A DNA stretch of 64,000 nt from Dromaius novaehollandiae. Lineage: Eukaryota; Chordata; Aves; Casuariiformes; Dromaiidae. The notes under the pieces are model-generated. The model saw nothing but the letters and a program-made list of their open reading frames with translations, was not told where the DNA came from and did no database searches. The stretch lies in NCBI RefSeq assembly GCF_036370855.1, contig NC_088132.1, positions 65,882,841 through 65,946,840 on the forward strand. Direction: 5' to 3'. A program made the position numbers and the translations under genes. Of the stretch, positions 23,060 through 36,400 are shown one piece after another (within the stretch, counting starts at the first letter, position 1; each line of letters starts with the position of its first letter).

Positions 23060-26000
23060 TGATTTAGCTTTGAGTTGTTTTCATGGAGAATCTATATGTT
23101 TTTAGGCAGTTGTAATAGATATTTCAATCTGAACAATTTACTTAGGACTGAATTAAATGAATGACTAATAATTAGGGTTTTTAAGTGGTCTTGATTTTCC
23201 TTTGAAATCATCTCTTTATACTTTTTCATCTGGAGTCATTTTTTTAAACAATCTTCCCTAAAATTCTTGGTTGCAAGAGTTTGGTTCATCTGTGTTATAT
23301 ATTGCTTCAGTGCCTTTATGTTGGTAATGTGTGTTCATTGTCTGCATGGGAGGTCATAACAGGACAATTTCCTTTTTTTCTTTTTTCTTTTTTTTTTTTT
23401 TACCTAAAAAAATCCTGAGTTTAATTTTATATGAATGCAGAGTCAGTTTGCAAGCTTTACACTATTTTGACATTGTTGTAACATGAAAGCTACTTGAAGT
23501 AGATTAAACATTTTAATACAGACAGAGGAAAAAATATAAACTATACCCCAGAGTTATTAATTTTTTAGTAGTGGTTACTTTCTGGTAGCTGTGTCTCACA
23601 GAAATATTTTTACCATGCAGCTGATATTACAAGTCCATAACATTAAAAAAATATGGACAAAACTTGATTCAAAGTTAGATCTGATACTCTACCAGCAACA
23701 GACTTGCATTAGCATTAACACGCAAACCCTTAACTACATCTTAGTGATGTGTAGACATGATTAATTTTGAAGGAGTTTTTGTAACTGTGTAATTTTATGG
23801 TGCCGCAGAAAAAAAGCCAACTTCTTTTACAAAGAGGTAACTCTAAGAATAATTGGCTTTGGTAGTTTGACTTTAGATGGGTCAGGATTCAAAGTCATCA
23901 AAATGTATTGGATGTTCAAAGGACAGTGAAATCTAGTGTACTACTTACAATTTATATTTATATTCACATTTAAATTTCTAGTACAGTTTTGTTACTGTTA
24001 TGAAATCTACCTAAAGAGGAAAAAGACTGACACAGTATGCATGGGCTTCCACTGAAAACAATCAGCTGCTCACCAAAGTAAGATCATTTCTTCATATTAT
24101 TATTCTGTGCCATGATAGTGTATGGATGCTCACAGTCTCGTTGTGTGTGGCATTTTTACTAATGCTGAGAGGCAGTTTCTATCTTTTTATTATTATCAAT
24201 GTAGACAAGATAGGCATAAAGGATGGCAAATGAAAGAGGTAAGGAGAAATAAAATGATTTGCTCAAGCTCATATATTGTTGCATCGCACAACACTTGGGC
24301 CTCAGCTGTATAATCCATTTCATTGTGTCTGCAGTGAAAATCTATGAACAGCAGTTTGCTGCACAAAATAAAACCTGAAAAATAGGCAATGGTATCTGCC
24401 CTCCTCAGTGATATCTCAGTTTTAATACTAAGCGATACTTGTTTTATCTGGATTAATGAAACCCTAGTGAAATATAAAACTTCAGGCATGGTTAAACTGT
24501 GCTTGTTATGTTGTGTACTTTCCCTCAGTGGAAGTGAGAGAGCTCCTCTGCAGGACAGCAGCTGCTCCTTGCGTGCATGCACATACCCAGCCTCCAAACC
24601 ATGTGGGCCTTATTATCTAGGCAGAGCTGAGCAAGTTGAAGGTTGAATTCTCCTTTGCTTTGGGTGTTGGAGAGAAGCCCTCTGCTATTTGAATGTCATT
24701 TTTTCTGGGAATTGTACAGAACCCTGACTACAAATCACTTCCTCAGACCAGTAATTCTTTTTGCTAATGTAACTAATACAGACTGTTCCCTGTTTTTTGG
24801 CATTCATTTTTCCACATGAACTTGTTTACTGTTACCATGCAACTAATCAGTGTGTTAATTTCAAACAAATATATGGCTAATTTGCCTTGTGGTGGATGGT
24901 TTATGAATGAAGTAAAACCTGTACAGTGCTTGTAAACTAGTGCTGTGCTTTAATACAGAAAAACAGTGGTGTTTAGAACAGCTAAATCATGCCTGGGACT
25001 CCAGATTCAGGGGCAATTCCTGTGTTTCACTAATGCTTCTCTAGTGCTGCAGTCTTGCCAATGTATCCAGGGTGACCTTAAATGCACCTTCCCCAGCAGC
25101 AATGCAGCTGGGAAGGAGGGTGCAGAAAGGAAGAGGGAGAATAATAGTGTACTTCCCCACAGTGCCCAGGAACAATGAATGGAAGAGATGTTGTACTGAG
25201 TCACAACTGAGTGTTACAATGTGTGTACGCTGCCATGGTCAAAACAATGAAATGTCATTTTGTGTCCCTAGCTGTGCATGAGGCAAGTACTGCTTTGTTC
25301 TGGAACAATGATGTATCAGGATTGTGTAACTTTGGGTTCTTCAGCTGGCATCTAAAAGAGGAATAGAAAAGCCCCCCTAGGAGGGATGATGAGCATAATC
25401 AGAGGTAAAACGTATCTCACTGAAATTTAAGTAAGTACATACTCTGAGCTAGTTGTCGAGGCTCCTTCCATAGGGCTCCCTGCTCAGCTGGGCCGATACT
25501 ATCTTAAGAAGGCAAGTTACTCTGTCCTATGATAGCTGCCTAAGGCTACGTCTGGAGTGACCCAGAAGTGCTTCCAAATTTCCAGGCTGGGGGATGAACC
25601 CCAGCTGCTTCTGACTATGTGTCAGGGAAGGATGTGGTTGCACATGTCCTGGTTTTCACACACACAAAACCAGGCTGCTGGTCAAAAAATATCTTGTGTT
25701 CTGACAAGGTCTGTAAGCTGCATGATGGGCAGCTGAAGGTCAGTATAAAATGCAGCCCTAGGGTTCTGGGTTATGTCTAACTGTTTCTCTCTTTTGGCTA
25801 TAGAGGAGCGTAATCCCACCTGTATATGGCTTTTCTAGCCGTGTGACAGCATGTTGCAGAGCCAGCAGCTCCAGGTGGAGACAGGATCGCTGGGAAGCCA
25901 CTGTAGACCAGAACGTAGCTGTGTGACTTGTGTAGAGATATGCAAGCCAAAGTGTACGGCAGGGAGGGAAGTAGATGTCTGCAAAGCTAGAATTTGTCCT

Positions 26001-29000
26001 TCTGAGAAAATGACTTGGTCTTGGCTGGCAATAACTGAATATAGACTGTCCCTTTGCCTGGCAGAGTGTCCACATATTAACATTGCGTAAGTTTGAGTTT
26101 CCTGCCTCATAATATTTCATTTTGTTTTGTTCTCGAGAGGGGTTCAGACTGATACATGCTATGAAAGCATTAACTGATGGAAGATTGTCCTAAAATAAAA
26201 CTGGGGGGCTGTGTTATAAGGAGCCTACCCAGGAGATGGCAGCAGAGAGACAGCTGTGCTGGGCAGGGAGCTCCTGGGGCGGCCAGAGCGCTGCACAGGT
26301 CTCCAGCTCACAGCCAGTCCAGCCCGTTTGCCCGGATTTGGGGTATGCTGGGAGATGCAGGTGCTCACTTCTACTGTAGCTCATGAAACTGCCACTGTTG
26401 CACTCAGTAATGAAGCCGTTAAATTACTCAATTCTAAATAAGTCTACTTTTGGCTTTTCTTTCAGCCCATTTTTCCTATAGCTGTTCAGGGAATTTGTAG
26501 CTTCACAGAAATATGTCTAATGTACTCATCTGTTCTGTCAAAAACATAAGGAAGAGGAAATAGTAAAACTAATTATAAACAAAGTGTAATGAAAACAGAT
26601 GCTAAACCCTCAAAGAAAACCCCAACCCTCTAAAAACTCAATTTTAAGTTCTTCCAGTAAGTGTTGTCCTGTGGAGTTACTTGAAGAAACAGAACAAGCT
26701 TTTGTTACTCTTATACCCAAAACTGGGGTGTAATGCAGGCAAGTCACTATATATGGAAACTGTTTCTCAATTCTGCAAAACGTTTAAACTTGCTGAAAGA
26801 TAGAATTTTGTGCCTTAAGAGTAGGGTCATCTGATTCTGTATTATGGAAGTGTTAAAAGTTTGTGGTTGGAAAGTTTATCTACCACTAATAATGTATGGA
26901 GGACTTAAGAGGGGAAAAAAGTAATGTCCACAAAAGCAGCTAGTTTTTAGGTGGCGGTTACTGTCATGACTGTCCATTGTCTTCCCATTCACAGCCAAAT
27001 TTCTCCCTCCTTTCCTTTCCCACCAGTCTCCCTTGGCAATGCTGCATTCTGCTTTTTCATCATGTGGTGGGGAATAGCCAGAGTTGCTACTACTGAGCAA
27101 TTCTGTACATAACAAATTATATGAGTGCAGGGCATGGGGCTGGCAGAATAGATGCAAGTGAAGTGAGATAACCACATGTGTATATAAAGGCCTGGGCCTG
27201 GTGTGGTTTTTATCAATCTCTGTGCACTCAGAGCTATCCAAATCTAGGTGTTTTGCACTAACATGAACTGACTTATACTGCAATATAGCATATTACTGGA
27301 GTTATACACATGACAATAACCTACAAGAGTTTAAATGCAGATTCTTTGTAAACCGAGCAGAGTCATCCCCTTAGGGTTTTCACTGTGTGCTACTGGAACA
27401 AAGGCATATTTGGCCCCATTTTATGTAGTGCTTTTTCAGTAGCATTTCTTCCCTTTAAAGTGCTGTTTAAAAATAAATGACTATGTTCAGCAGTATTCTT
27501 GTTTTTATTGTAGTAACAGTGTTAGGCCTTCAGGTAGGCACTAGAGAGAGTCCCTGCTCCCATGGAGCTTACACACTAGCTTTCAGAACTCAGTTTGATT
27601 ATAAACTAGCCTGTACATCCCAAATCTACATAGTCTCATATGAAACTAACTCTGAGTTAGGACTTGATTCTAGTACTTCAATAAGTGTGCACCTAGATTC
27701 AAGACCAGAATCAGATCTATTTATAACTTGAGCTTGCTGAACTTACTCCTGATTTCTCTTGCTGCAAGCACAAACAAAAGCACATGCTGAAGCCTGACAT
27801 TTCAGAATATTATTTCATCTGTAACATGCTGTTTTAAAAAAAAACCTAAAAACCCCCTTTGAGCATAATACAAAATATACATCATATTTCCAGCATTATT
27901 TGCAGCTGTGCCAACTCAAAAGTGCAATAAACTCGCCCATTACAAAAACTGAATTAGCCATTTAAGTATTAATCATAAAACACGAATAAAACTACTAACC
28001 TTAAGTGGTTAGGTGATGCATACAAAACCTTACCCAGTGCTGTGCCTTCCCTTTATTTTGGGAATAGTATTGTTTCCAGGCAAGGGGGAAAGTCTTACTG
28101 TATGGGACAAAATAAAACCCAGTAAAGACAAGTGAATTGAATAACTGCTGTCTACTTGAATTGCTAAATTCTCCAAAAAGTTGGGTGTGGAATACGGACC
28201 TGTACCTTCTACTTAAGGCAGAAGATGGAAGTCTGGCTGAATGCCTAAATTTCCTTGCAAGCAGCACCAGAAATGAAAGATGCTACCATCTGCTCCACTG
28301 TGAAATTCCCTCTCTGGCCTGGAATGCATGACCCCAGTTACATAGGAACTTCCCACACATACGGGTGTAGAGTTTTGTTTTTTTCTTCCTCAAGTTTATG
28401 CAAGAATTGAGGCAGACAGTTTTTTTATCTTTGCTTTTAGAGTATTTGCCTTCTGGGTTCATAACTACAAATCAGGAGCTTATTCTTGAAATTTACACAA
28501 TTGCTACATTTCTTTATTTTTTAAATAATTGTTTTGGCCACAGACTTAGCTGGTGGCAACAATCCTGTTTGTTAGACAATCAAGATCAGAATCCAGATCG
28601 TTTTTCAGAATGTTAAAAAAAAACCCCCAAACTAAAACGTAACATTTCATAGATATAAATCCAAAACGCACATAAGATTACACTGAACACAATCCAGGTG
28701 CCATTGTAAATGAAGCTATCATTTGCCAAAAACGTGGTTGACTCCTGACTGATTACTCTTTACTGATTAAAAAGACCAAATAAATCTTTTAAGCATGCTC
28801 AAGTCTCATTTTTGAAGAGCCCTTCAGAAAACAGTTTTAAAGGTGCCTAAGCATAATGAAGAACTAGCTTTGGAGAAGACAAGGCTTGAGGTTGGAAGTC
28901 AGTTAGGCACATTTAAATGTTTTACTCTTCAAGTGAATCACCTCTGCCTCAGAAACAATCTTAACTGTAAATCAGCATACATAAAGACAACACACACATC

Positions 29001-30362
29001 ATCTTCTCCAACAGTAGATTATTACTGCCAGCCAGGAGAGTGAAAGGCAGACAAAAGGCCAATTATCTTGACTGTTACCTGTCTTAACAGCAGGGGCCTC
29101 CGTGAGAGTGAGCTTGCATTACAACAAAGGCAGTATAATAGCACGTGATGAATCTGAGGTGTTACTAACCAACACAAAGTCACCCAAGTGTTGTGCAGTT
29201 AACAGAGCTCCATCCAGAGCAATACAGTACTTTACTGTAGAAAATGTAAGTTAACTTCTTCAAGACATGGAACCACTTACAAGAGGTAAGTAGGTCATAC
29301 TGAGCTTTGTTCTCTTGGAGGGCACTGAGATGCTAAAGGAGAAAGTGCAGTACATAATTCAGAGAGCTTAGATCTTCACACTCCTGTGGCCTAACAGCAG
29401 CTTACTTCTTCAGTCATCCCTTCTAGTTCCCGTCATGCGCTTACGCTTGCAAAAATCTTCCAGTACAGAATTAAAGGCAAAATGATGTCAGAGGTACTGC
29501 TAGTTTAAAGCCCAGTGTAACAGTACTGATAGTGCTTCTCAAGATGAAATTTGAAAACCAGTCATAACAGTGCAGAGAACGTGTTGTAAGTGGTTGTGAA
29601 ATTCATATTTTCTTTTCAGAAAAACACAATGCAGAGGACAGTTATGTGTATCATTTGGCAATATTTTCCAAAAACAATATACTTCAGTAATTTGTGACCT
29701 TAGTGCAAGGAATACGGTGATCTTTTGGAGCAATATGCCCGTCCGGTTGTCCTATAACACACGGATAGACACCTTCATACGCAGTTCCCATTTTATAGTT
29801 TATAGATTAGTTAAGACAAACGTTTGCTGGTGTGAATCATTTCTCTAAAACAATAAGGATGGAGCTAGTCAATGATGTATTGAATTTTCTTCTCCCAGGC
29901 TGGAAACAGTATTCACCACACATTCATCATCAAGTTAATAGAAAATGTCCTTTACACATATGGTACTTGTCAGCTGAATTATGAACTGATGCTGTCCCAC
30001 AATAATCTGAAATAAATTTCTCTGTTTCACTCTGCAGTGGATCAGGAGAAGGGTTGCTGGCACAATATGTTACTGTAAACTCCGGACCTGCCAGTTCTAA
30101 GGGCTAAGTTTGTTTGAAAGGCAAAAATATACAAGAAAAGGGACTATAAGTCATTTTTTTGGGGAAAAAAAAAAACTGTCCTGCAGTTACTCTTATAATA
30201 GAGTAGAATTTGTAAAATATTTTCATCTATAAAAAAAGACACTTTCATTAAAAATGTTTAAATCTTATTAAACTTTAAGGCACTCCAACTGAAGAACTGA
30301 TTGGATCACAACTACTGTTGGTGGCTCAGATGTCCTCTCTTTATCCTCATTACTCTGTATCT
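23060..30362. other. Intergenic region between convergent MOCS2 and ITGA2, including the ITGA2 3' UTR
   Basis: The 3' ends of both genes face this region. No coding exon is recognised. T-rich low-complexity sequence lies at 23371-23402. The ITGA2 3' UTR should extend left from 30362, and its end is uncertain. Candidate minus-strand AATAAA signals are at 28513-28518 and 28052-28057. A modest GC-richer patch at about 26225-26340 has no recognisable gene content. Confidence 0.6.
28513..28518 (-). terminator. Candidate ITGA2 poly(A) signal
   Basis: Plus-strand TTTATT reads AATAAA on the minus strand, about 1.85 kb past the ITGA2 stop codon. Another candidate is at 28052-28057. The choice needs transcript data; AATAAA is frequent in AT-rich DNA. 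Confidence 0.3.
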
Positions 30363-30452
30363 TCAGTCCTTGTCCTTTGTGAGTTCTGTAACTTCATCGA
30401 TATCTTCTATATCCTGTGTCATTTTTTCATACTGTCTCTTGAAGAAGCCAAG
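30363..30452 (-). CDS. ITGA2: ITGA2 exon 30, cytoplasmic tail and stop
   Basis: Acceptor ttcttacag. It encodes LGFFKRQYEKMTQDIEDIDE, then VTELTKDKD and TGA (30363-30365). GFFKR is the conserved alpha-integrin tail motif that clasps the beta subunit and controls activation. The end TELTKDKD replaces the shorter TELSS ending of human. Confidence 0.96.
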   Translation of the reverse strand, partial: LGFFKRQYEKMTQDIEDIDEVTELTKDKD

Positions 30453-33400
30453 CTGTAAGAAGTTTTAAAATAACATGTTATATTAAAACCAGCTATGCAT
30501 TAGTATAATTGCTAAAATAGGATATATACAAGAGCCATTTATTTAGTCATTTACAACTACATTTCTCAGTTGAGAGAAATTGAGTTGATCCTTTCTCTCC
30601 TTGGTCTCCCCCACTGATTCCTACTCCCCAGCCTTGCCCACCAGGAATATCGTGGGAGTGTTCAGAGTCCAGCTGGTGAGTTGTGGAGGGACACAGGCAA
30701 ATGTCAAAAGACAAAAATGCCACTGCCCTTGTTTTTAGCCATTGGCAAGTCATTTAACACCTTCATGTGGCCAATATCTATGGCCACTCATTTCAGTAGT
30801 TTTTCTCTCAGAATTTTTAAAAGTACATCTAAATGCTATCTCCAGACTGTAGTACCAATACAGTATTATTCTTACCACCAAACTGCATGTGCAGTTTTGT
30901 TCAGCACTAGAGAAAGATTCCAAAGAAAATAGCCCAAGTGCATTTATGAAGAAACATTATTTTCTGCTTTTCTTTGCAAGAATATAAACACCTACTTACT
31001 TTCCATAAAACAGCAACCAGTGCTAACAGCAAAAAGAGTCCAGCCAATATACTGCCAATCACAACACCAACTGGTATCTCAGCTTTCTCATCAGGCTTCA
31101 TTATTGTAACTGAGATCTGAAAGCAGATAGATTTGTGTGTTACGGGTTAATGTTAACAGCGTTTAAAGTAGGATTTTGTAAACCAAATCTTTTACTTATC
31201 AAGAATAGCTGGGCTGTACACATTCCAGAAAAAAAGACTGTAACACACCAGACAGTTGCAGCCCTTACGCTAGTGTCCACAGGTACCCTTTTGCACCTCT
31301 GTAGCACCCAGGAATGCCTTTTAAGGATTAGGGTCCCTCATCACTATTGGCCGTACACAGGTAGAGAAGCAGTAGCTTCCCTTCAGTTTTCTCTCTCTTC
31401 AGTAAAAGGAATTCTTTCAGCGTTGTCCCCATACTGCACAGACACGCCGTCACTAGATAAACTGGACATGACTAACCACAGACTACAGTCTGGGAACAGG
31501 ATCACGCAGATCCACCATCTGCTCAAAACAGGCTTCCACTATGTCAGCTAGAGAAGAATATTTCAACTGCCTGCAGTTAGAGTCCATTATCTGTGGTGGC
31601 CAGCTGTGATGAGGCAAACTAATGACAGGGTGCACACACTATTGTACGCTCACGGGGGCTGCTGACATTTTTGCCCTTCTGCCAGGCAGGTCCTCTGTCT
31701 CTTTTACCTGCTCTTCTGACCTTCTTGCAAAGGCACTAGCAACTTGTTAGATCCTCCTTGCCCTTCATGTTAATGTGTGTTCTCCTGAGGTAACTGCATG
31801 AAGTTGCAGCAAGACATATGGGTCAAACAGGAGTTTTTCTAAAACACCCATGCTTCCTGCTGGTCAGACGAACTACAGTCAATACCAGAGGGCTCCCAGA
31901 ACAGTATATACTGCCTGGAAATTAGTTTTCAGATGTTGCCCTATCTAGTTGCATTGGGCATGACCAGCTGTATAGTTACATGCAGCATAGCTACTCAATG
32001 AGATACTGGCCTAATATTTATGAACTGACAAATCTTTGGATTTAATCGTGGAATAACATTCATTTAGCATGAAGATTTTTTTCCTTCCTGAAACATGATA
32101 AAAGAAGTCATGCTGGTTTACTTTCTCAGGGTTGCTTGCTCAGTGCATTTGTCTGGTGTAATTTAATCTCAAGGTTTCTGGGAAACTTGTGCTGAACTGA
32201 CATCTCAGTGTTTCTGCTGGAAGGCTCTAATGTTGTGCTAGGTGTGGCCATGTGTATTCATTTCACAGAAGCAGGCTTTGTGTATTTTCTAATAAAGTGG
32301 CCATAATGATGATTATAGCAGGTTAACATACTGTCCTCCAGCTGGAAGTCCTTTCCAACTTGGAAAAAAATCTGAAAGCTCTTACGCAAAAATATCTAAG
32401 CAACTTCTGCGCATAGCATCACAAGATAATATCAATTCATTTGGCTGCACTGCAACCTAGCTCATCCAAATTAGAAGAGCCAATTTCATGTGTGTGTGCA
32501 GCTTGTCCAGTAATATTTTCTCTATTAGATTAACAGTGAAGTGGCACTATTTGAGAGGTAAATCTATGCCTAACATAATTATAACCAAATGTCGTCCTTA
32601 AAGTCAAACAGTGATCAGTAAGACACCATGGCTACAATTTACCTCAGCTAATGCTGTATCTATATAATCTATGTATTCTCTATCTATATATGCAATCTAT
32701 ACATGCTGTAAATACAGACCCCTGGCTTCCAATAGAGAGGAATTTTAGAGCATAATTAACCTTACCAATTTTTAGCATCATCTTTAAGATAAGATGTATT
32801 GCTTCCTATTGCTACCTATTCTTTCTACTGATTAGGGCTTATAGGAGGGCTAACTCAGATATGAATGACTAATGTAGGTATCAGGTTGGATGAATCCTAC
32901 CACCCCAGCTGATCATCTGAAATAATGTAAGTAGGCAGACAAACCCAGAATTGCTACTGCACTGTCCTCTGCCCAAGAAAGTGAGAAGAGGCAAAGAGTG
33001 GGCATGATTTCTGCCCTGCCAAGAGGTAAATGCAGTGCTGGGTACTGACTCCATTGCCAAAGTGCCAAAGGAAACCATCTGCCCTAAGTAGAGGGTAACG
33101 ATGCAGTGCCCTTCACCAGGTGGTAAATTTGCTGTGACACACTGAATTTTTACAGGGCAAAAGGTATCGAAAGAATCAGTGCGTAGACTACCAAAATACA
33201 TCTTGTTGTTTAGGAGCTCTGCAGACCCCTTTCTGGGTCTCTTCAACTGCTGCCTCAGAGCTGTAAAAGTCCCAGCTGCAGATGTTTCAATGGCTGATTG
33301 AAGAATTACTTTTTACTTGTTAACTGTCAATTTAATCAGTCATTTGAAAGGTTTAATTCTGGTTCTCCTGAAATCACTAACAGAACTGCTAGTACTGCAA

Positions 33401-36400
33401 AATTTGGCACTACTGTGGTACAGCTGTAGAACGATGTCCAGTAATAGATGGTTTATGAGCTACCTAAAAGGCCTGTAGAATTACTTGGAATATCTGAGTG
33501 GTATATAAAGCAGTTTCATCTCCTAGTAGAAATAAAGTCATGTCATAAAGCGCAGGGCCCTCAGCACACTTCCAAATACTGTCATGTTATTCTTCTGCAA
33601 AATCCTGGCATTGTTTTCTGAACTTCAGATATATTCCCTTTACTTCTTCAGGAAGTGGAGGTTTCCCTGAATACAAATGGGCTATTTAGAGATTCTTTAC
33701 AAAAATGGAATGATCCATGGGAAAATAATGATAAAAATAGCACTGAATTATGGCCTTATTTCTACTTTGAGATAGGTCAATCAGTAATTTTCCTAGTACA
33801 CATTTAACTGAATTTTCTATTGCCTATGACAGGGCTATGCTACACACCCTCACAGACACTTGACTCCCTTACTAAGTTGCAGTCTGGTCTTCAAAGGTCT
33901 TGATTATATTTCTACAATCTTAACCCAGTATTGCAAATGGAAAAGTGTTACTCTGTAGATATGTCAGGAGAACAAAAATCTTTTTATTATTATCACAGTA
34001 GCACTGCAGTAGAAAGTATTTTTCAGGTGCTGTTTATGTTTGTATTTTAATGGATGGAATCCCTGGGAGAAGGATTCCAAACTAACAAAGTGGTTTTCTA
34101 GTGACTTTTCCTGAGATTACCTGTCCCATATTGTCCATTGTCCATATCGTCCATATTGCTGCCATTCCATATTCAAAAATACTCCACAACATTTTACAAT
34201 TGAGATTAAGTACATTTGCTGGAGAGCTATGCCAAATATTTGTTTACAACTGTCAAACCAAATACACTTCCACAAGTAAGACTATAAATCAGATTTGCTA
34301 AAATATTTCCCAGAGCTCATTTATCTAGGGCAATTAATTCTCTTACAGAAAGAAGTCCAAATTTTGATTTTTTTTAAGAACAGGAAGCTAAGTGAATTTC
34401 ATAAGATTTTAATTAGGTTTTGTTATTAGGTTTTGTTCATAGTTTTACAATCTATTTGAGACTGCAGATTTAATTTCATTGTTGTATATTGTTGTATTTC
34501 ATTGTTGTATATATGTATGATCATTGTTGTATATACAGGACTTAGATAAAAACATTTTAGTATCTTGAAGGAGGATGTATACAGCCAAAGGATACTTTAG
34601 TTCAACATATTCAAATATTATCAGTGTGTAATTTGCTATATACTTCTCAGTGACACTGAATATTAAACATTATCATTTTAATACACTAAAAGATAGAGAA
34701 GTTAAATATCTATTTATCCATCACTTACAGTTAGGGTATTCTCTCCAATTACAAATAATGTAGGATTATGCGTATTGATTTCTGCCTCTGCTGAGAGTTG
34801 TAATGTCTGGAAAGTTGACTGAAAAAGAAGTTAAAAAGAAAAAAAAAAAATACTGTGAAGCTCTATTAAGGGGCAAATCAATCAGAATATAGATATCCTA
34901 AAAAAATTCTCCTGTATTGAAATGAAGCCTTCAGAACTAGAAAAAAAGTCACAGCATTGAGAAGATTAAAATGATCTTTTTTTAATTGTTCCAAGCTAAT
35001 GTTTCTATAAAAGCAACAATGTATTAGTAATCCAGATTAAGTTTCGCTATTTTTATTTATTAGCAATGAAACTTAGGAACTGGCTGTGCTTCTTTATCAG
35101 AAAGTTCAAGCAAAACAGAAGAATTTGATTATATATACATTTTTATAGTTACTTCAGAGCTTTCAATGCTGTTAACTGTAAAGAGATGGGAAAAGAAAAA
35201 AAAGAAAAAAAGCCCAGTGAGAAAGGGAAAAACAGCCCAGCAGCAAAAGACAGATGGAGACAGAGCTCTGGCCTTTCAAAGAAATGGAATCTGGATGTTC
35301 TTTCCCTTCTTTCCCCCCTCACTTCTATCCAATGATTCTCTGCTTTTCCCAATTTAGTTTTTCCTATCGCTATCTGTTTCTCTCCACTGTTCAAATTCTG
35401 ACCTCACTCCCTCAACTTAAAGAAGAAGAAGAAAAAAATCTTAGCCAATTCCCATTTAGAAAGGGACCCTGTGCCAGATACCACTTCCTTCTGCGACTCT
35501 GTCCAAGGCAGAGGAGCACAGCTGTGCTCACGCTGCCAGTTTAGCACTGCCGCTCTGTGTGACACTCCCACGCGCTGCAGCCACAGATACCCATTTCCTA
35601 GAATACCACAGGAAACATCTTGAAGCTCATGGGGGAACGTGAGCAGCGCTGCCAGCGTCACAAACAGTACCAGAGAAGCTGTCCCAGATGCAATGAACGC
35701 TCTGTCCTTTCGCCTCCTGAATCATCTCTCTGCAGTGGGTTCTAACAAATCTACAAACGCTGGCAGGGACAGATACAGTTCACTTGACAGAGGGAACATG
35801 AGCTACCTTGAATCCACAGCAGCCGACGTGCTGGACTGACCACCCATGCAATGCACGGTTGTATGCCTACGCTGTGGCCATCTGTCCAAATATTCTGTCC
35901 TGGGCTGCTAGATATTTAGAGACTCGCCTGATCACTATTCAAAGTACTTTGTTAATTCCTAAACACATCTTTCTTTGCTTTGTTTCGCAAGTACCAGCAA
36001 GCCTGCTGTCCTCTTCTTGGACAATGATTGACTGTCATTAAGTAAAAAAGCTAATTACATGCATTGTTGGGTGCCTGCAAGATTATTTGCACTAAACATT
36101 GACAATTAAATAGAAACTAACAAAATGGGAGATAAGAAGACAATTGTGACATGTAATCTTCCCTTCCCACCTCCCAGTGGTAAACAAATTATTTCCAGTC
36201 AATTTCTTGCAAAAGTAGCAACCTTTTATTCAGATCTCTCCCTTCTGTGTACCTGTCAGCACTATCCCAGTGTTCTTGATCCAACTGATTTGAAAAATGC
36301 ATGCTTTAAAGACACGCAGATGCTTCCCTTCAGACACTAGCGTAAGTATACTACGTTATCAAACTGACCTTTTACTTTTAAAGAGCAGAACGCTGAACCT

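Noticed and set aside
25440-26400. GC-richer intergenic patch as a possible promoter or gene
   Set aside because: No coherent coding frame, no CpG-island density and no recognised repeat family. Left as unannotated intergenic sequence.
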